Positions 1 through 6,734 of a DNA stretch of 10,999 nt are shown here, piece by piece; the first letter of the stretch is position 1, and each line of letters begins with the position of its first letter. The DNA is from an uncultured Clostridia bacterium. GTDB taxonomy: Bacteria; Bacillota; Clostridia; Oscillospirales; JAAYOS01. The translations under genes were made by a program, and so were the position numbers. A model generated the notes under the pieces. It was not told the DNA's origin and made no database searches. It was given only the letters and a program-made list of their open reading frames with translations. The DNA lies in assembly GCA_944386395.1 (NCBI GenBank), contig CALXAZ010000058.1:1-10999 (forward strand), in the 5' to 3' direction.

Positions 1-391
1 CTATGTCTCCCGCACACACAAGGGTCTCCTTATTAGCGAGAGCAATTCTTTTGCTATGTCCAATAGCAGCAATGGTCGGCAAAAGACCAGCAAACCCTAC
101 TATCGCGTTCACACAAATTTCTGCTTCACATGAAGCGGCTTCCAGTACACCCTCTTTCCCCGCAAGAACCCTTGTTTCTGTATCCGAAACCAAGCTTTTA
201 AGCTCAGCCGCTGAAGCTTCATCTGCCATCGCCGCAATCACAGGCTTAAACCTTCTTACCTGCAACTCCATAGCACGCACATTTTTCCCAGCTGCAAGAG
301 CCTTTATCGGTATATTAAGTTTTTCCAGGACATCCAATGTGTTGACGCCGATAGAACCAGTAGAACCTAAAATCGCTGCAGATGAAAACAT
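1..391 (-). CDS. dxr: 1-deoxy-D-xylulose 5-phosphate reductoisomerase, N-terminal part (runs off the left edge)
   Basis: Dxr (IspC) converts 1-deoxy-D-xylulose 5-phosphate to 2-C-methyl-D-erythritol 4-phosphate with NADPH. This is the committed step of the cytosolic MEP pathway to isoprenoid precursors. About 130 codons are visible and no stop is reached, so the C-terminal two thirds lie outside the window. Residues 7-15 read ILGSTGSIG, the dinucleotide-binding loop at the start of this family. Further in are a TLDVLE stretch, ending near residue 23, and a GHSKRIALANKETLV stretch just before the edge; the latter is the strongly conserved segment leading to the substrate site. The ATG at 391 is preceded by GGGAG about 8 bases upstream. 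Only 25 bases separate it from the cdsA stop, so it is very likely the last visible member of the pyrH-frr-uppS-cdsA operon. In Clostridia, rseP and ispG often follow, but that cannot be seen here. Confidence 0.95.
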   Translation of the reverse strand, partial: MFSSAAILGSTGSIGVNTLDVLEKLNIPIKALAAGKNVRAMELQVRRFKPVIAAMADEASAAELKSLVSDTETRVLAGKEGVLEAASCEAEICVNAIVGFAGLLPTIAAIGHSKRIALANKETLVCAGDI

Positions 392-416
392 ATATATTCT
401 CCCAAAATTTTCCCAG

Positions 417-1232
417 TCAGCGCACAATTGCCGGCAAAAGAATAACAAGAAGTTCAATCAAAGGCGCCGAGAACAATATACTATCGAACCTGTCAAGTAT
501 TCCACCGTGACCGGGTATTATATTACCAAAATCTTTTATATGAAACTGACGCTTTACAAACGACATTGAAAGATCCCCGAGCTGACCTGCAAATGCTGAT
601 GCGATTCCATATAGAATGATATAAAAATAATTTACTGTGAACCCATATACATTTTGTAATACTATCGAATAAATTATCAATATAACCGGTGCCATTACTA
701 CACCGCCTATGGACCCTTCAACAGTTTTATTAGGACTTATTTCCGGACACAACTTATGCTTTCCAATAGCTTTTCCTACAAGAAGAGCAAATACATCAGA
801 CGTAAATGCCCCCAGAATAGGCAGTAAAACTATATATTTACCGTCTCTAAACCCTGTCAACCGGACAAGTGAGGAAAGAAAATATGGTATTACTATACTT
901 GCAAAAAAAATCCCATATATTTTTTCAAAGCTCACATTTTCTGTACCTGTAAGCCCTTCAATAAAAAGCAGAAGCACATATAAAAGCATTCCTGCCATCA
1001 TAAATGAATCATCCGCGCCAAAAAATACCCATACCGGAATAACAGCCGAAATAACCAGCGCATATCCTACTATACGTTTGTTTTTTATAAATCCTGTGGT
1101 GACAAGTATCTCCTGCACCGCAAGCACAGATATAAAGGCTACGGCTATTGGTACAGCCCATATGGGTGCAAAAAATATCACCGCAAACATTATTGCAAGC
1201 AGGACAAAGCCTGCGGCCGCGCGTGTAATCAT
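417..1232 (-). CDS. cdsA: Phosphatidate cytidylyltransferase (CDP-diglyceride synthase)
   Basis: CdsA condenses CTP and phosphatidic acid to CDP-diacylglycerol, the precursor of phosphatidylglycerol and other phospholipids, in the cytoplasmic membrane. The 271-residue protein is almost entirely hydrophobic, with repeated membrane segments from the N-terminus on, as the family requires. The diagnostic CDP-alcohol cytidylyltransferase signature is intact near the C-terminus, about residues 224-251. It has SFVKRQ, then KDFGNIIPGHGG, then DRFDS, including the acidic residues thought to bind the metal. The length is normal for the family. Its ATG overlaps the uppS stop in an ATGA arrangement (4 bases), which suggests translational coupling. 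The gene sits in the conserved order uppS-cdsA-dxr. Confidence 0.97.
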   Translation of the reverse strand: MITRAAAGFVLLAIMFAVIFFAPIWAVPIAVAFISVLAVQEILVTTGFIKNKRIVGYALVISAVIPVWVFFGADDSFMMAGMLLYVLLLFIEGLTGTENVSFEKIYGIFFASIVIPYFLSSLVRLTGFRDGKYIVLLPILGAFTSDVFALLVGKAIGKHKLCPEISPNKTVEGSIGGVVMAPVILIIYSIVLQNVYGFTVNYFYIILYGIASAFAGQLGDLSMSFVKRQFHIKDFGNIIPGHGGILDRFDSILFSAPLIELLVILLPAIVR

Positions 1233-1966
1233 TTTACACCTCCAAAGCGTCTATCCCTCTTTTGATAACTTGAAATTGCCTTTATCATTTCCTTTTTATC
1301 AAAATCTGGCCAGAGGGTATCGGTAACATAAAATTCAGAATAGGCTGACTGCCACAGCAGAAAATTTGAAATTCTCATCTCTCCTCCAGATCTTATTATG
1401 AGATCTGGATCGGGTATTCCGGCAGAATACAATCTCGAAGATATATCATCCTCAGTTAGTTCCTCGGGAGCAAGATTTCCTGACATACATTCTGACGCAA
1501 TAAGCTTTACTGCGCGCAATATTTCATTTCGCCCTCCATAGTTAAGGCATATGTTGAGCTGAATGCCATCAAATCTACCGGATATTTCCCTGGTCTTATC
1601 GATAAGCCCAATAATATCTTTTGGCATACGCCCCGCATCTCCCATTATATGGATCTTGACTCTGTCCTTCTCCATCTTAAGGATAGATTCCTCGAGATAT
1701 TTTCTAAGCAATTCCCATAATGCTGAAACTTCGTTTTCCGGACGTTTCCAATTCTCAGTAGAAAAAGCATATACCGTGAGATATTTTATGCCTATATCCA
1801 TACAAAAAGTAGCGATTGTGCGAAAATTTTCTGCACCTGCCGCATGCCCCGCAGTGCGTGGAAGCCCCCTACGTTTTGCCCATCTTCCGTTGCCATCCAA
1901 TATAATGGCTACGTGCTGTGGTATACGTTCTGGATCAAAAGTTTCCCTGTTTCTGAATAAAGGCAT
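1229..1966 (-). CDS. uppS: Undecaprenyl diphosphate synthase (cis-prenyltransferase)
   Basis: UppS adds isopentenyl diphosphate units in cis to farnesyl diphosphate to make C55 undecaprenyl diphosphate, the lipid carrier for peptidoglycan and wall polymers. The 245-residue protein carries the family motifs in order. LDGNGRWAK at residues 23-31 includes the metal-binding Asp24. AFSTENWKRP follows in the middle. The C-terminal signature SGGEMRISNFLLWQSAYSEF is followed by LWPDF. The Ser-Gly-Gly form in place of Thr-Ser-Gly is a common variant, not damage. The start is well placed: GAGGT stands 7 bases upstream of the ATG at 1966. The frr stop is 28 bases upstream. The product feeds the carrier that the TagO-like enzyme at 8770-9915 would load. 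Confidence 0.97.
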   Translation of the reverse strand: MPLFRNRETFDPERIPQHVAIILDGNGRWAKRRGLPRTAGHAAGAENFRTIATFCMDIGIKYLTVYAFSTENWKRPENEVSALWELLRKYLEESILKMEKDRVKIHIMGDAGRMPKDIIGLIDKTREISGRFDGIQLNICLNYGGRNEILRAVKLIASECMSGNLAPEELTEDDISSRLYSAGIPDPDLIIRSGGEMRISNFLLWQSAYSEFYVTDTLWPDFDKKEMIKAISSYQKRDRRFGGVK

Positions 1967-1994
1967 AAAATAACCTCATTTTTATAAAATTCAA

Positions 1995-2543
1995 TTAGAT
2001 AGAAAGAAGCTCCTTTTCCTTTTCTTCTACCATTTTATCTATATCTTTTATTTTCTTATCGGTTGCATCCTGAAGCTCTTTTTCAAGCACTTTCTGATCA
2101 TCTTCTGTTATCTCACTCTTTTTGCGTTGAACCTTAAACTCATCCATAACATCGCGCCTTATATTGCGAATAGCAACTTTTGCATCTTCTCCATATTTCT
2201 TGACTTTTTTAGTAAGCTCCTTTCGGCGCTCTTCTGTGAGCTGGGGAAAAGCCAGCCGAATTACCTTTCCATCGTTTTGAGGGTTAATTCCAATGTCAGA
2301 TGCCTGTATGGCTTTTTCTATGGTTTTTAGAAGGGTAGCATCCCATGGTTGTATCATTATTGTCCGTGGATCAGGCGTGGCAATAGTTGCCACAGCATTC
2401 AGCGCTGTCGGCGTGCCATAATATTCAACTGTTATACGATCAAGTATAGATGCATTAGCGCGACCCGCACGTACAGTAGCAAACTCTCCTGCAAGCACCT
2501 CAAGAGTTTTCTGCATTTTTTCTGTATAGTTGTTTTCTGCCAT
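1995..2543 (-). CDS. frr: Ribosome recycling factor
   Basis: RRF acts with EF-G to split the post-termination ribosome so that subunits can be reused. The protein has 182 residues, close to the usual 185. It shows the conserved N-terminal helix followed by VRAGRANASILDRI from residue 24, then VEYYGT and a MIQPWD stretch. After that come the INPQNDGKVIRL region and a highly charged C-terminal helix with LTEERRKEL and RNIRRD. The start is supported by AGGAG 8 bases upstream of the ATG at 2543. It lies between pyrH (23-base gap) and uppS (28-base gap), its most common location in Gram-positive genomes. Nothing unusual was seen in it. Confidence 0.98.
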   Translation of the reverse strand: MAENNYTEKMQKTLEVLAGEFATVRAGRANASILDRITVEYYGTPTALNAVATIATPDPRTIMIQPWDATLLKTIEKAIQASDIGINPQNDGKVIRLAFPQLTEERRKELTKKVKKYGEDAKVAIRNIRRDVMDEFKVQRKKSEITEDDQKVLEKELQDATDKKIKDIDKMVEEKEKELLSI

Positions 2544-2566
2544 TGTTCTGTCTCCTTTCGGTTTTA

Positions 2567-3292
2567 CTATTTTTCATCTCTGACAACAAGCGTCCCTACG
2601 TTTTCGCCCATTATCGCCCGATATATATTTTCCGGATCTTTCAGTGCAAAGAGAAGCACAGGTATGTCATTGTCCATGGATAGAGAAGTCGCCGTTGTAT
2701 CCATGGCCATAAGATGCCGTGCAAGCATCTCATCATAGCTTAGTTTGTCAAACTTTCTAGCATTTGGATTTTTGTTTGGATCATCATCATATATGCCATC
2801 TATGTTTTTAGCAAGCAGGATAACATCCGCATCGATCTCTGCCCCTCTAAGTACAGCAGCCGTATCAGTTGAAAAATATGGGTTACCCGTCCCACATCCA
2901 AATATAACGACCCTACCCTTTTCAAGATGACGGCATGCCCGGAGACGGACATATGGCTCTGCAAAAGCTCTCATTTCAACAGCTGTCTGTACCCTAACAT
3001 TGACATCCATTTTTTCAAGCGCATCAGCAAGAGCAAGTGCATTTATTGCCGTTGCCATCATCCCCATATGATCTGCCCGGGTACGCTCAATCTTTCCTCC
3101 GCCATCCTTTACTCCACGCCAGAAGTTCCCTCCACCTACAACAACGCCTATTTCGGCGCCGGCCTCCTGACATTTTTTAAGAACAGAACATACAGAGCGG
3201 ATAATATCTATATCCAGTCCGAACTTCTTTTCCCCGGCAAGTGCCTCGCCAGAAATTTTAATAAGTACTCTCTTATACTTCAGCTCCGGCAT
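2567..3292 (-). CDS. pyrH: UMP kinase (uridylate kinase)
   Basis: PyrH phosphorylates UMP to UDP in the cytosol, as the amino acid kinase family hexamer typical of bacteria. The 241-residue length is normal. Motifs in order are KISGEAL at 12-18 (ATP phosphate contact), GGGNFWRG at 53-60 (glycine-rich loop), and RADHMGMMATAIN at 72-84, the UMP-binding segment. TDTAAVLRGAEI and YDDDPNKNP then form the nucleotide-binding C-terminal part. The ATG at 3292 has an AGAGGA element about 8 bases upstream. It is preceded by 117 bases of AT-rich DNA after rarA, in which I see no clear terminator and only weak promoter-like hexamers. It may therefore be read through from rarA or have its own weak promoter. 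The usual rpsB-tsf partners are absent upstream. Confidence 0.97.
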   Translation of the reverse strand: MPELKYKRVLIKISGEALAGEKKFGLDIDIIRSVCSVLKKCQEAGAEIGVVVGGGNFWRGVKDGGGKIERTRADHMGMMATAINALALADALEKMDVNVRVQTAVEMRAFAEPYVRLRACRHLEKGRVVIFGCGTGNPYFSTDTAAVLRGAEIDADVILLAKNIDGIYDDDPNKNPNARKFDKLSYDEMLARHLMAMDTTATSLSMDNDIPVLLFALKDPENIYRAIMGENVGTLVVRDEK

Positions 3293-3409
3293 AACTTTCT
3301 TCCTCTCTTTACAGCAGTAATATAAAACCGCTGATTTCTCCTTCCTATTTTAATATATTATCCGTCTTTTGGAAAGAGCAAAAAGAAAATATAAAAGAAT
3401 TTTTATAAA

Positions 3410-4681
3410 TTATTCCTCTTTTCCTTTCACCGAGTCCCAATATCTTTTAAATGCCTGCTCATTTTTGTTTCCTCCATACTTATAGTATCTTTTATTTTTT
3501 ATGCTGTCAGGCAGATACTGTTGCTTAACGTAATTGCCAGGAAAGCTGTGAGGGTATTTATATCCCTCTCCTCTACCCAGCTTTTCCGCCCCGCTGTAAT
3601 GTGAATCTCTTATATGCTCAGGAGGATCACCGCCTACACCATTTTTTACATCGTTCATTGCAGCTCCTATTGCGCTAGATGCCGAGTTGGACTTTGGTGC
3701 CGTTGCACATAAAATCACCGCCTCGGCAAGCGGTATCTGCGCCTCCGGAAGGCCAAGCTGATTTGCGGCTGAAACACATGCGACAGTCGTTTGTATTGCC
3801 TGCGGGTATGCCAGACCTATATCTTCCGCCGCCGTCACAAGCAGCCTTCGGCAGACAGAAACCATATCTCCACCCTCCAGCATCCTTGCCATATAGTATA
3901 TAGCAGCATCCGGATCAGAACCTCTGATAGATTTTTGAAAAGCGGACATAAGATCAAAATGGCTATCGCCATCGCGCTCAAATCTCATTGCTGAGTGTTG
4001 TGCAACAGTTTTTGCATCCTCAAGTGTGACAAACAACCTGCCGTTTTTTCGTTCCGCCGATGTTATAAGCACCTCTACGGCATTGATCGCTTTTCTTACA
4101 TCTCCTCCGCAACATACCGAAATATGCTGCACTACCCCATCCTCAATCTCTATTTCGCACCTCTCTTCTTCTGACAGCATCTTTACTGCCCGAAGAACAG
4201 CTATCTCCACAGCTTCAGCTTTAACAGGTTTAAATTCAAACACTGTGGAACGACTGAGAATAGCATTATAAACATAAAAATACGGATTTTCCGTTGTAGA
4301 AGCAATAAGTGTTATCTTTCCGTTTTCAATAAATTCCAGAAGAGACTGCTGCTGCTTCTTTGTAAAATACTGTATCTCATCTAAATATAGCAATATCCCC
4401 TCTGGCGCAAGCAAAGTATCAACATCGGCAATTATCGATTTTATGTCGCTGACCGATGCTGTTGTTGCATTAAGTTTATGCAAAACACGATTTGTCTCTT
4501 TTGCAATTATGTTTGCAACAGTTGTTTTTCCGGTTCCTGAGGGTCCAAAGAAAATCATATTAGGTACGGAGCCTGAGCTAATCAATCGTTTAAGTAAACC
4601 GTTATCGCCCAAAATATGTTCTTGTCCTACCACATTGTCAAGCGACATTGGACGGAGCCTGTCAGCGAGAGGTTGGTACAT
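3410..4681 (-). CDS. rarA: Replication-associated recombination protein A (RarA/MgsA family AAA+ ATPase)
   Basis: RarA-type ATPases resemble clamp-loader subunits and act at stalled or gapped replication forks. The 423-residue length fits. It opens with YQPLADRLRPMSLDNVVGQE, the family signature. Walker A GPSGTGKT is at 46-53 and Walker B YLDEIQYF at about 99-106. Next come a sensor-1 STTENP segment and LSRSTVFEF with the arginine-finger region. The C-terminal MgsA domain includes RGSDPDAAIYYMARMLEGGD and a terminal HSFPGNYVKQQYLPD stretch. The ATG at 4681 has GGAGG 5 bases upstream. A longer reading from a TTG at 4693 would place that ribosome binding site inside the gene, so I reject it. 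A promoter lies 35-63 bases upstream, after the glyA terminator, so rarA starts a new transcript. Its neighbours give no hint of a specialised repair system. Confidence 0.95.
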   Translation of the reverse strand: MYQPLADRLRPMSLDNVVGQEHILGDNGLLKRLISSGSVPNMIFFGPSGTGKTTVANIIAKETNRVLHKLNATTASVSDIKSIIADVDTLLAPEGILLYLDEIQYFTKKQQQSLLEFIENGKITLIASTTENPYFYVYNAILSRSTVFEFKPVKAEAVEIAVLRAVKMLSEEERCEIEIEDGVVQHISVCCGGDVRKAINAVEVLITSAERKNGRLFVTLEDAKTVAQHSAMRFERDGDSHFDLMSAFQKSIRGSDPDAAIYYMARMLEGGDMVSVCRRLLVTAAEDIGLAYPQAIQTTVACVSAANQLGLPEAQIPLAEAVILCATAPKSNSASSAIGAAMNDVKNGVGGDPPEHIRDSHYSGAEKLGRGEGYKYPHSFPGNYVKQQYLPDSIKNKRYYKYGGNKNEQAFKRYWDSVKGKEE

Positions 4682-4715
4682 TTTTACCTCCAAAATAAAA
4701 TGTTTTCATTGGGAT

Positions 4716-4744
4716 ATTATACTGTAAAACTGTACAATTAACAA
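4716..4744 (-). promoter_or_regulatory. Predicted SigA-type promoter for rarA
   Basis: Read on the minus strand, TTGTTA (4744-4739) is followed by a 17-base spacer and a perfect TATAAT (4721-4716). The start of transcription should fall about 25-30 bases before the rarA ATG. It lies between the glyA terminator and rarA, where a promoter is needed. The -35 matches the consensus at 4 of 6 positions. Confidence 0.7.
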
Positions 4745-4796
4745 GTAACCAGATAGCACGATAGCATTATGCAGCTATTAACAATTATTATAAAAC

Positions 4797-4828
4797 AGAG
4801 ACGGTATAGTTTTTGCTATACCGTCTCT
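4797..4828 (-). terminator. Rho-independent terminator of glyA
   Basis: A perfect 13-bp inverted repeat, 4797-4809 pairing with 4816-4828, has a 6-base loop. It begins 27 bases past the glyA stop. On the minus strand the stem is followed by GTTTTATAA, a moderate U-tract. On the plus strand the sequence after the stem has no T-run, so the terminator works for glyA. Confidence 0.85.
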
Positions 4829-4855
4829 AAAGTCTCGAGCCAGATACGCAGTGTT

Positions 4856-6097
4856 TTAATAGAGAGGATATTTTTCACAGAGCTTTCTAACTTCGTTTCT
4901 AATATAGTCTCCTTTATCAGAAAACTCGGTAGCTGTCAGATATATAAGCTTTGCTATAATCTTCATGTCCTCTTCCAAGAACCCTCTTGTCGTTACTGCG
5001 GGAGTACCTATACGGATGCCGCTTGTGACAAATGGACTTTCCGGATCGTTAGGAATCGCATTTTTATTGACTGTAATATTTACCTTGTCGAGGCGTTTTT
5101 CCATCGCTTTTCCGGTTACCCCAAATTTTCTGAGATCTACGAGCATCAAATGATTATCTGTCCCTCCAGAAACTAAATCAAATCCAAACTCCTGTAGACT
5201 TTTTGCAAGAATAGCAGCATTTTTTATAACTTGCTCCTGATTCTTTTTGAACTCTGGCTTCATCGCTTCTCCGAAGCATACAGCTTTTGCCGCAATTATA
5301 TGCATCAAGGGACCGCCCTGTGTTCCTGGGAAAATGGCCTTATCTATTGCCTTTGCATATTCCTCTTTGCAAAGTATCATTCCTCCTCGCGGTCCACGGA
5401 GCGTTTTATGGGTAGTTGTGGTTACTATATCAGCATATGGCACCGGATTAGGATGCAAACCTGTCGCTACCAATCCGGCAATATGTGCCATATCTACCAT
5501 GAGAATCGCTCCAACTTCCTTTGCTATTTCCGCAAACTTCTCAAAATCTATTGTACGTGGATACGCTGAAGCTCCAGCAATTATCATTTTAGGCTTATTT
5601 TCTACTGCTAGACGGTACACTTCATCATAATTTATTCTATGAGTCTCATCATCTACCCCATATGGCACTATATTAAAAAAGCTTCCAGAAATATTTGCAG
5701 GGCTGCCATGAGAAAGATGTCCTCCATGTGCAAGACTCATCCCCAAAACTGTATCTCCAGGTTTGCAGAAAGCATAGTATACTGCAGTATTTGCTTGGGC
5801 GCCGCTATGAGGTTGAACATTTGCATGTTCGGCCCCAAAAAGTTTGCACGCGCGCTCACGCGCAATATTTTCGATTAAGTCAGCATTATCACAGCCACCG
5901 TAATATCTTTTTCCTGGATATCCCTCGGCATACTTGTTTGTAAGCACATTTGCCATCGACATCATAACCGCTTCACTTACAAAATTCTCCGAAGCTATCA
6001 GTTCAATATTTCTTTTTTGGCGGGCAAGCTCCAGATCTAGTGCCGCCGCAACTTCCGGATCGCTCTTGCTAACAAACGAAATAATATCTTTTATCAT
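4856..6097 (-). CDS. glyA: Serine hydroxymethyltransferase
   Basis: GlyA is a cytosolic PLP enzyme that interconverts serine and glycine while moving a one-carbon unit to tetrahydrofolate. The 413-residue length is typical. Conserved elements in order are RNIELIASENFVS (29-41), NKYAEGYPGKRYYGGC (54-69), the PHSGAQAN segment (96-103), and VDMAHIAGL (201-209). TTTTHKTLRGPRGG follows, with the PLP-binding lysine near residue 231, and then PGTQGGP. The start is the ATG at 6097, with AGGAG 7 bases upstream. A reading frame open back to a TTG at 6169 would add 24 residues that the family lacks and would overlap the -35 element, so I reject it. It appears to be a single-gene transcript with its own promoter and terminator. 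Confidence 0.98.
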   Translation of the reverse strand: MIKDIISFVSKSDPEVAAALDLELARQKRNIELIASENFVSEAVMMSMANVLTNKYAEGYPGKRYYGGCDNADLIENIARERACKLFGAEHANVQPHSGAQANTAVYYAFCKPGDTVLGMSLAHGGHLSHGSPANISGSFFNIVPYGVDDETHRINYDEVYRLAVENKPKMIIAGASAYPRTIDFEKFAEIAKEVGAILMVDMAHIAGLVATGLHPNPVPYADIVTTTTHKTLRGPRGGMILCKEEYAKAIDKAIFPGTQGGPLMHIIAAKAVCFGEAMKPEFKKNQEQVIKNAAILAKSLQEFGFDLVSGGTDNHLMLVDLRKFGVTGKAMEKRLDKVNITVNKNAIPNDPESPFVTSGIRIGTPAVTTRGFLEEDMKIIAKLIYLTATEFSDKGDYIRNEVRKLCEKYPLY

Positions 6098-6140
6098 TTT
6101 TTGACTCCTTTTATCGTTTTCACAAATACGCCTTTTCTTG

Positions 6141-6169
6141 ATTATATCCTTTATATGCAAATTTTTCAA
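6141..6169 (-). promoter_or_regulatory. Predicted SigA-type promoter for glyA
   Basis: On the minus strand, TTGAAA (6169-6164), a 17-base spacer and TATAAT (6146-6141) form a near-consensus promoter. It would give a leader of about 35 bases before the ATG at 6097. That leader is too short for a typical riboswitch. Confidence 0.8.
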
Positions 6170-6321
6170 CTGGTTTTAATGTTTTGAATTAAACACATCG
6201 ATGATAAAACAGATTTAGGCGCACCTCATCTTTCATAATATTGACTTTCGCAGATTTTGATGGTATTATAGCTATGGTGTTGTAGTAGGCGTCATTTAAG
6301 TGCAAAAAACTTTCATTTTAT
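6170..6321. other. Divergent intergenic region between glyA and the tRNA transcript
   Basis: I see no gene in this stretch, which belongs to the roughly 330-base gap between glyA and tRNA-Leu. It holds an imperfect 20-bp AT-rich palindrome at 6179-6198 just upstream of the glyA -35 element. It also holds a plus-strand promoter at 6241-6269, listed separately. The rest is AT-rich without clear structure. Confidence 0.6.
6241..6269 (+). promoter_or_regulatory. Predicted SigA-type promoter for the tRNA-Leu transcript
   Basis: TTGACT (6241-6246), a 17-base spacer and TATTAT (6264-6269) match the consensus at 5 of 6 positions in each hexamer. A transcript from here would start near 6276. It would cross the decayed tRNA copy at about 6322 before reaching tRNA-Leu at 6424, as expected of a former two-tRNA operon. 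Confidence 0.6.
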
Positions 6322-6360
6322 GGACATACGAGAATTGGCAGACATACAAGATTTCTGTGC
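6322..6360 (+). pseudogene. Degenerate partial tRNA-Leu copy
   Basis: The stretch aligns without gaps to the 5' half of the intact tRNA-Leu, offset by 104 bases. 25 of 33 positions are identical from 6322 to 6354, and 20 of 23 within 6332-6354. The D-arm core GAATTGG.AGACAT and the anticodon-stem start .AGATTT are kept. The match then loses 4-5 bases including the anticodon, resumes weakly at TGTGC, and disappears. No T-arm, no matching 3' acceptor strand and no CCA follow, so it cannot fold as a tRNA. It is probably a remnant of a tandem leucine tRNA, possibly a different isoacceptor, because it has GGCAGAC where the intact gene has GGTAGAC. The origin is inference. Confidence 0.6.
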
Positions 6361-6380
6361 TGTACCTTAAGTGAATGAAT

Positions 6381-6386
6381 TATAAT
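6381..6386 (+). promoter_or_regulatory. Possible second -10 element upstream of tRNA-Leu
   Basis: A perfect TATAAT lies 38 bases before the tRNA, but no convincing -35 hexamer is found 16-18 bases upstream, where the decayed tRNA copy ends. There is no extended TG motif either. It may be a secondary promoter or chance in AT-rich DNA. Confidence 0.35.
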
Positions 6387-6423
6387 ACAAATAGTGGCAG
6401 GATAACCTTGCCTCTTAATATAA

Positions 6424-6508
6424 GCGGGCATGATGGAATTGGTAGACATGCGAGATTTAGGTTCTCGTGCCTAACAGCGTTGGGGTTCGAGTCCCCATGC
6501 CCGCACCA
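6424..6508 (+). tRNA. tRNA-Leu (anticodon UAG)
   Basis: An 85-base class II tRNA for CUN leucine codons. The acceptor strands GCGGGCA (6424-6430) and TGCCCGC (6498-6504) pair fully, followed by discriminator A and an encoded CCA (6506-6508). The anticodon stem CGAGA/TCTCG (6451-6455 with 6463-6467) encloses the loop TTTAGGT, with anticodon TAG at 6458-6460. A long variable arm (6468-6480), expected for leucine, precedes the T-arm TGGGG-TTCGAGT-CCCCA (6481-6497). The D-arm carries the usual GAATTGGTAGAC. It is the only intact gene on the plus strand here. A promoter lies about 155 bases upstream and a strong terminator directly downstream. Confidence 0.97.
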
Positions 6509-6511
6509 TTG

Positions 6512-6546
6512 TCACCGCGAACGGCATATCGTTCGCGGTGATTTTT
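6512..6546 (+). terminator. Rho-independent terminator of tRNA-Leu
   Basis: A perfect 12-bp, GC-rich inverted repeat, 6512-6523 pairing with 6530-6541, has a GCATAT loop and is followed by five T (6542-6546). It begins four bases after the tRNA CCA end. Confidence 0.92.
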
Positions 6547-6692
6547 GAAAAAGTCACCTCTCGCTCATTTTGTCGAGGTTACCCTCAAAATTACAACTTC
6601 TTATGGTATAGGTCGTAACTGACTTTTACTCTTCACTGGATCAAGGTTCTGTATCAACACTTGTACCATCTTGTGATAGGCTGCGCTACATT
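6547..6692. other. Spacer with no recognised gene between convergent terminators
   Basis: About 145 bases between the tRNA terminator and the terminator of the trpS-to-secreted-protein operon. I see no ORF with a ribosome binding site on either strand. The only structure found is weak: an 8-bp inverted repeat AAAAGTCA/TGACTTTT (6549-6556, 6620-6627) and a distant ATGGTA/TACCAT pair. No second copy of the tRNA 3' end that could mark an attachment site was seen in the window. Confidence 0.5.
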
Positions 6693-6693
6693 A

Positions 6694-6720
6694 AAAAGCC
6701 CGGGCTTCACCCAGGCTTTT
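6694..6720 (-). terminator. Terminator of the trpS-tagO-mnaA operon, possibly bidirectional
   Basis: AAAAGCC (6694-6700) pairs with GGCTTTT (6714-6720). A single C/A mismatch and three more G-C pairs close a 5-base loop. On the minus strand the stem runs into TTTTTAA, which suits termination of the genes to the right. On the plus strand it ends in TTTTCTTATTTT, so it may also stop transcripts leaking past the tRNA. Confidence 0.75.
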
Positions 6721-6734
6721 CTTATTTTGCTCTC

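Noticed and set aside
709..1326. Long plus-strand open frames opposite cdsA, uppS, frr, pyrH, glyA, mnaA and tagO
   Set aside because: They lie antisense to genes with complete family motifs, lack family-like sequence and ribosome binding sites, and are expected shadows.
1229..1420. Altered active site in UppS (SGGEMRISNF in place of TSGEQRLSNF)
   Set aside because: This is a known kind of family variation; the Arg, Ser and Glu of the substrate site are kept.
4682..4693. Longer rarA start at the TTG at 4693
   Set aside because: The GGAGG ribosome binding site for the ATG at 4681 would fall inside the coding region.
6098..6140. A riboswitch in the glyA leader (for example glycine or SAM type)
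   Set aside because: The predicted leader is only about 35 bases with no conserved aptamer elements.
6098..6169. Longer glyA start at the TTG at 6169
   Set aside because: It would overlap the -35 hexamer, add residues the family lacks, and bypass the AGGAG that serves the ATG at 6097.
6321..6410. A second intact tRNA-Leu upstream of the first
   Set aside because: The D-arm and part of the anticodon stem are present, but there is no anticodon loop, T-arm or pairing 3' acceptor strand, so only a pseudogene is supported.
6601..6669. A 22-codon minus-strand ORF beginning MVQVLIQ in the spacer after the tRNA
   Set aside because: It has no ribosome binding site, lies beyond the operon terminator, and matches nothing I recognise.
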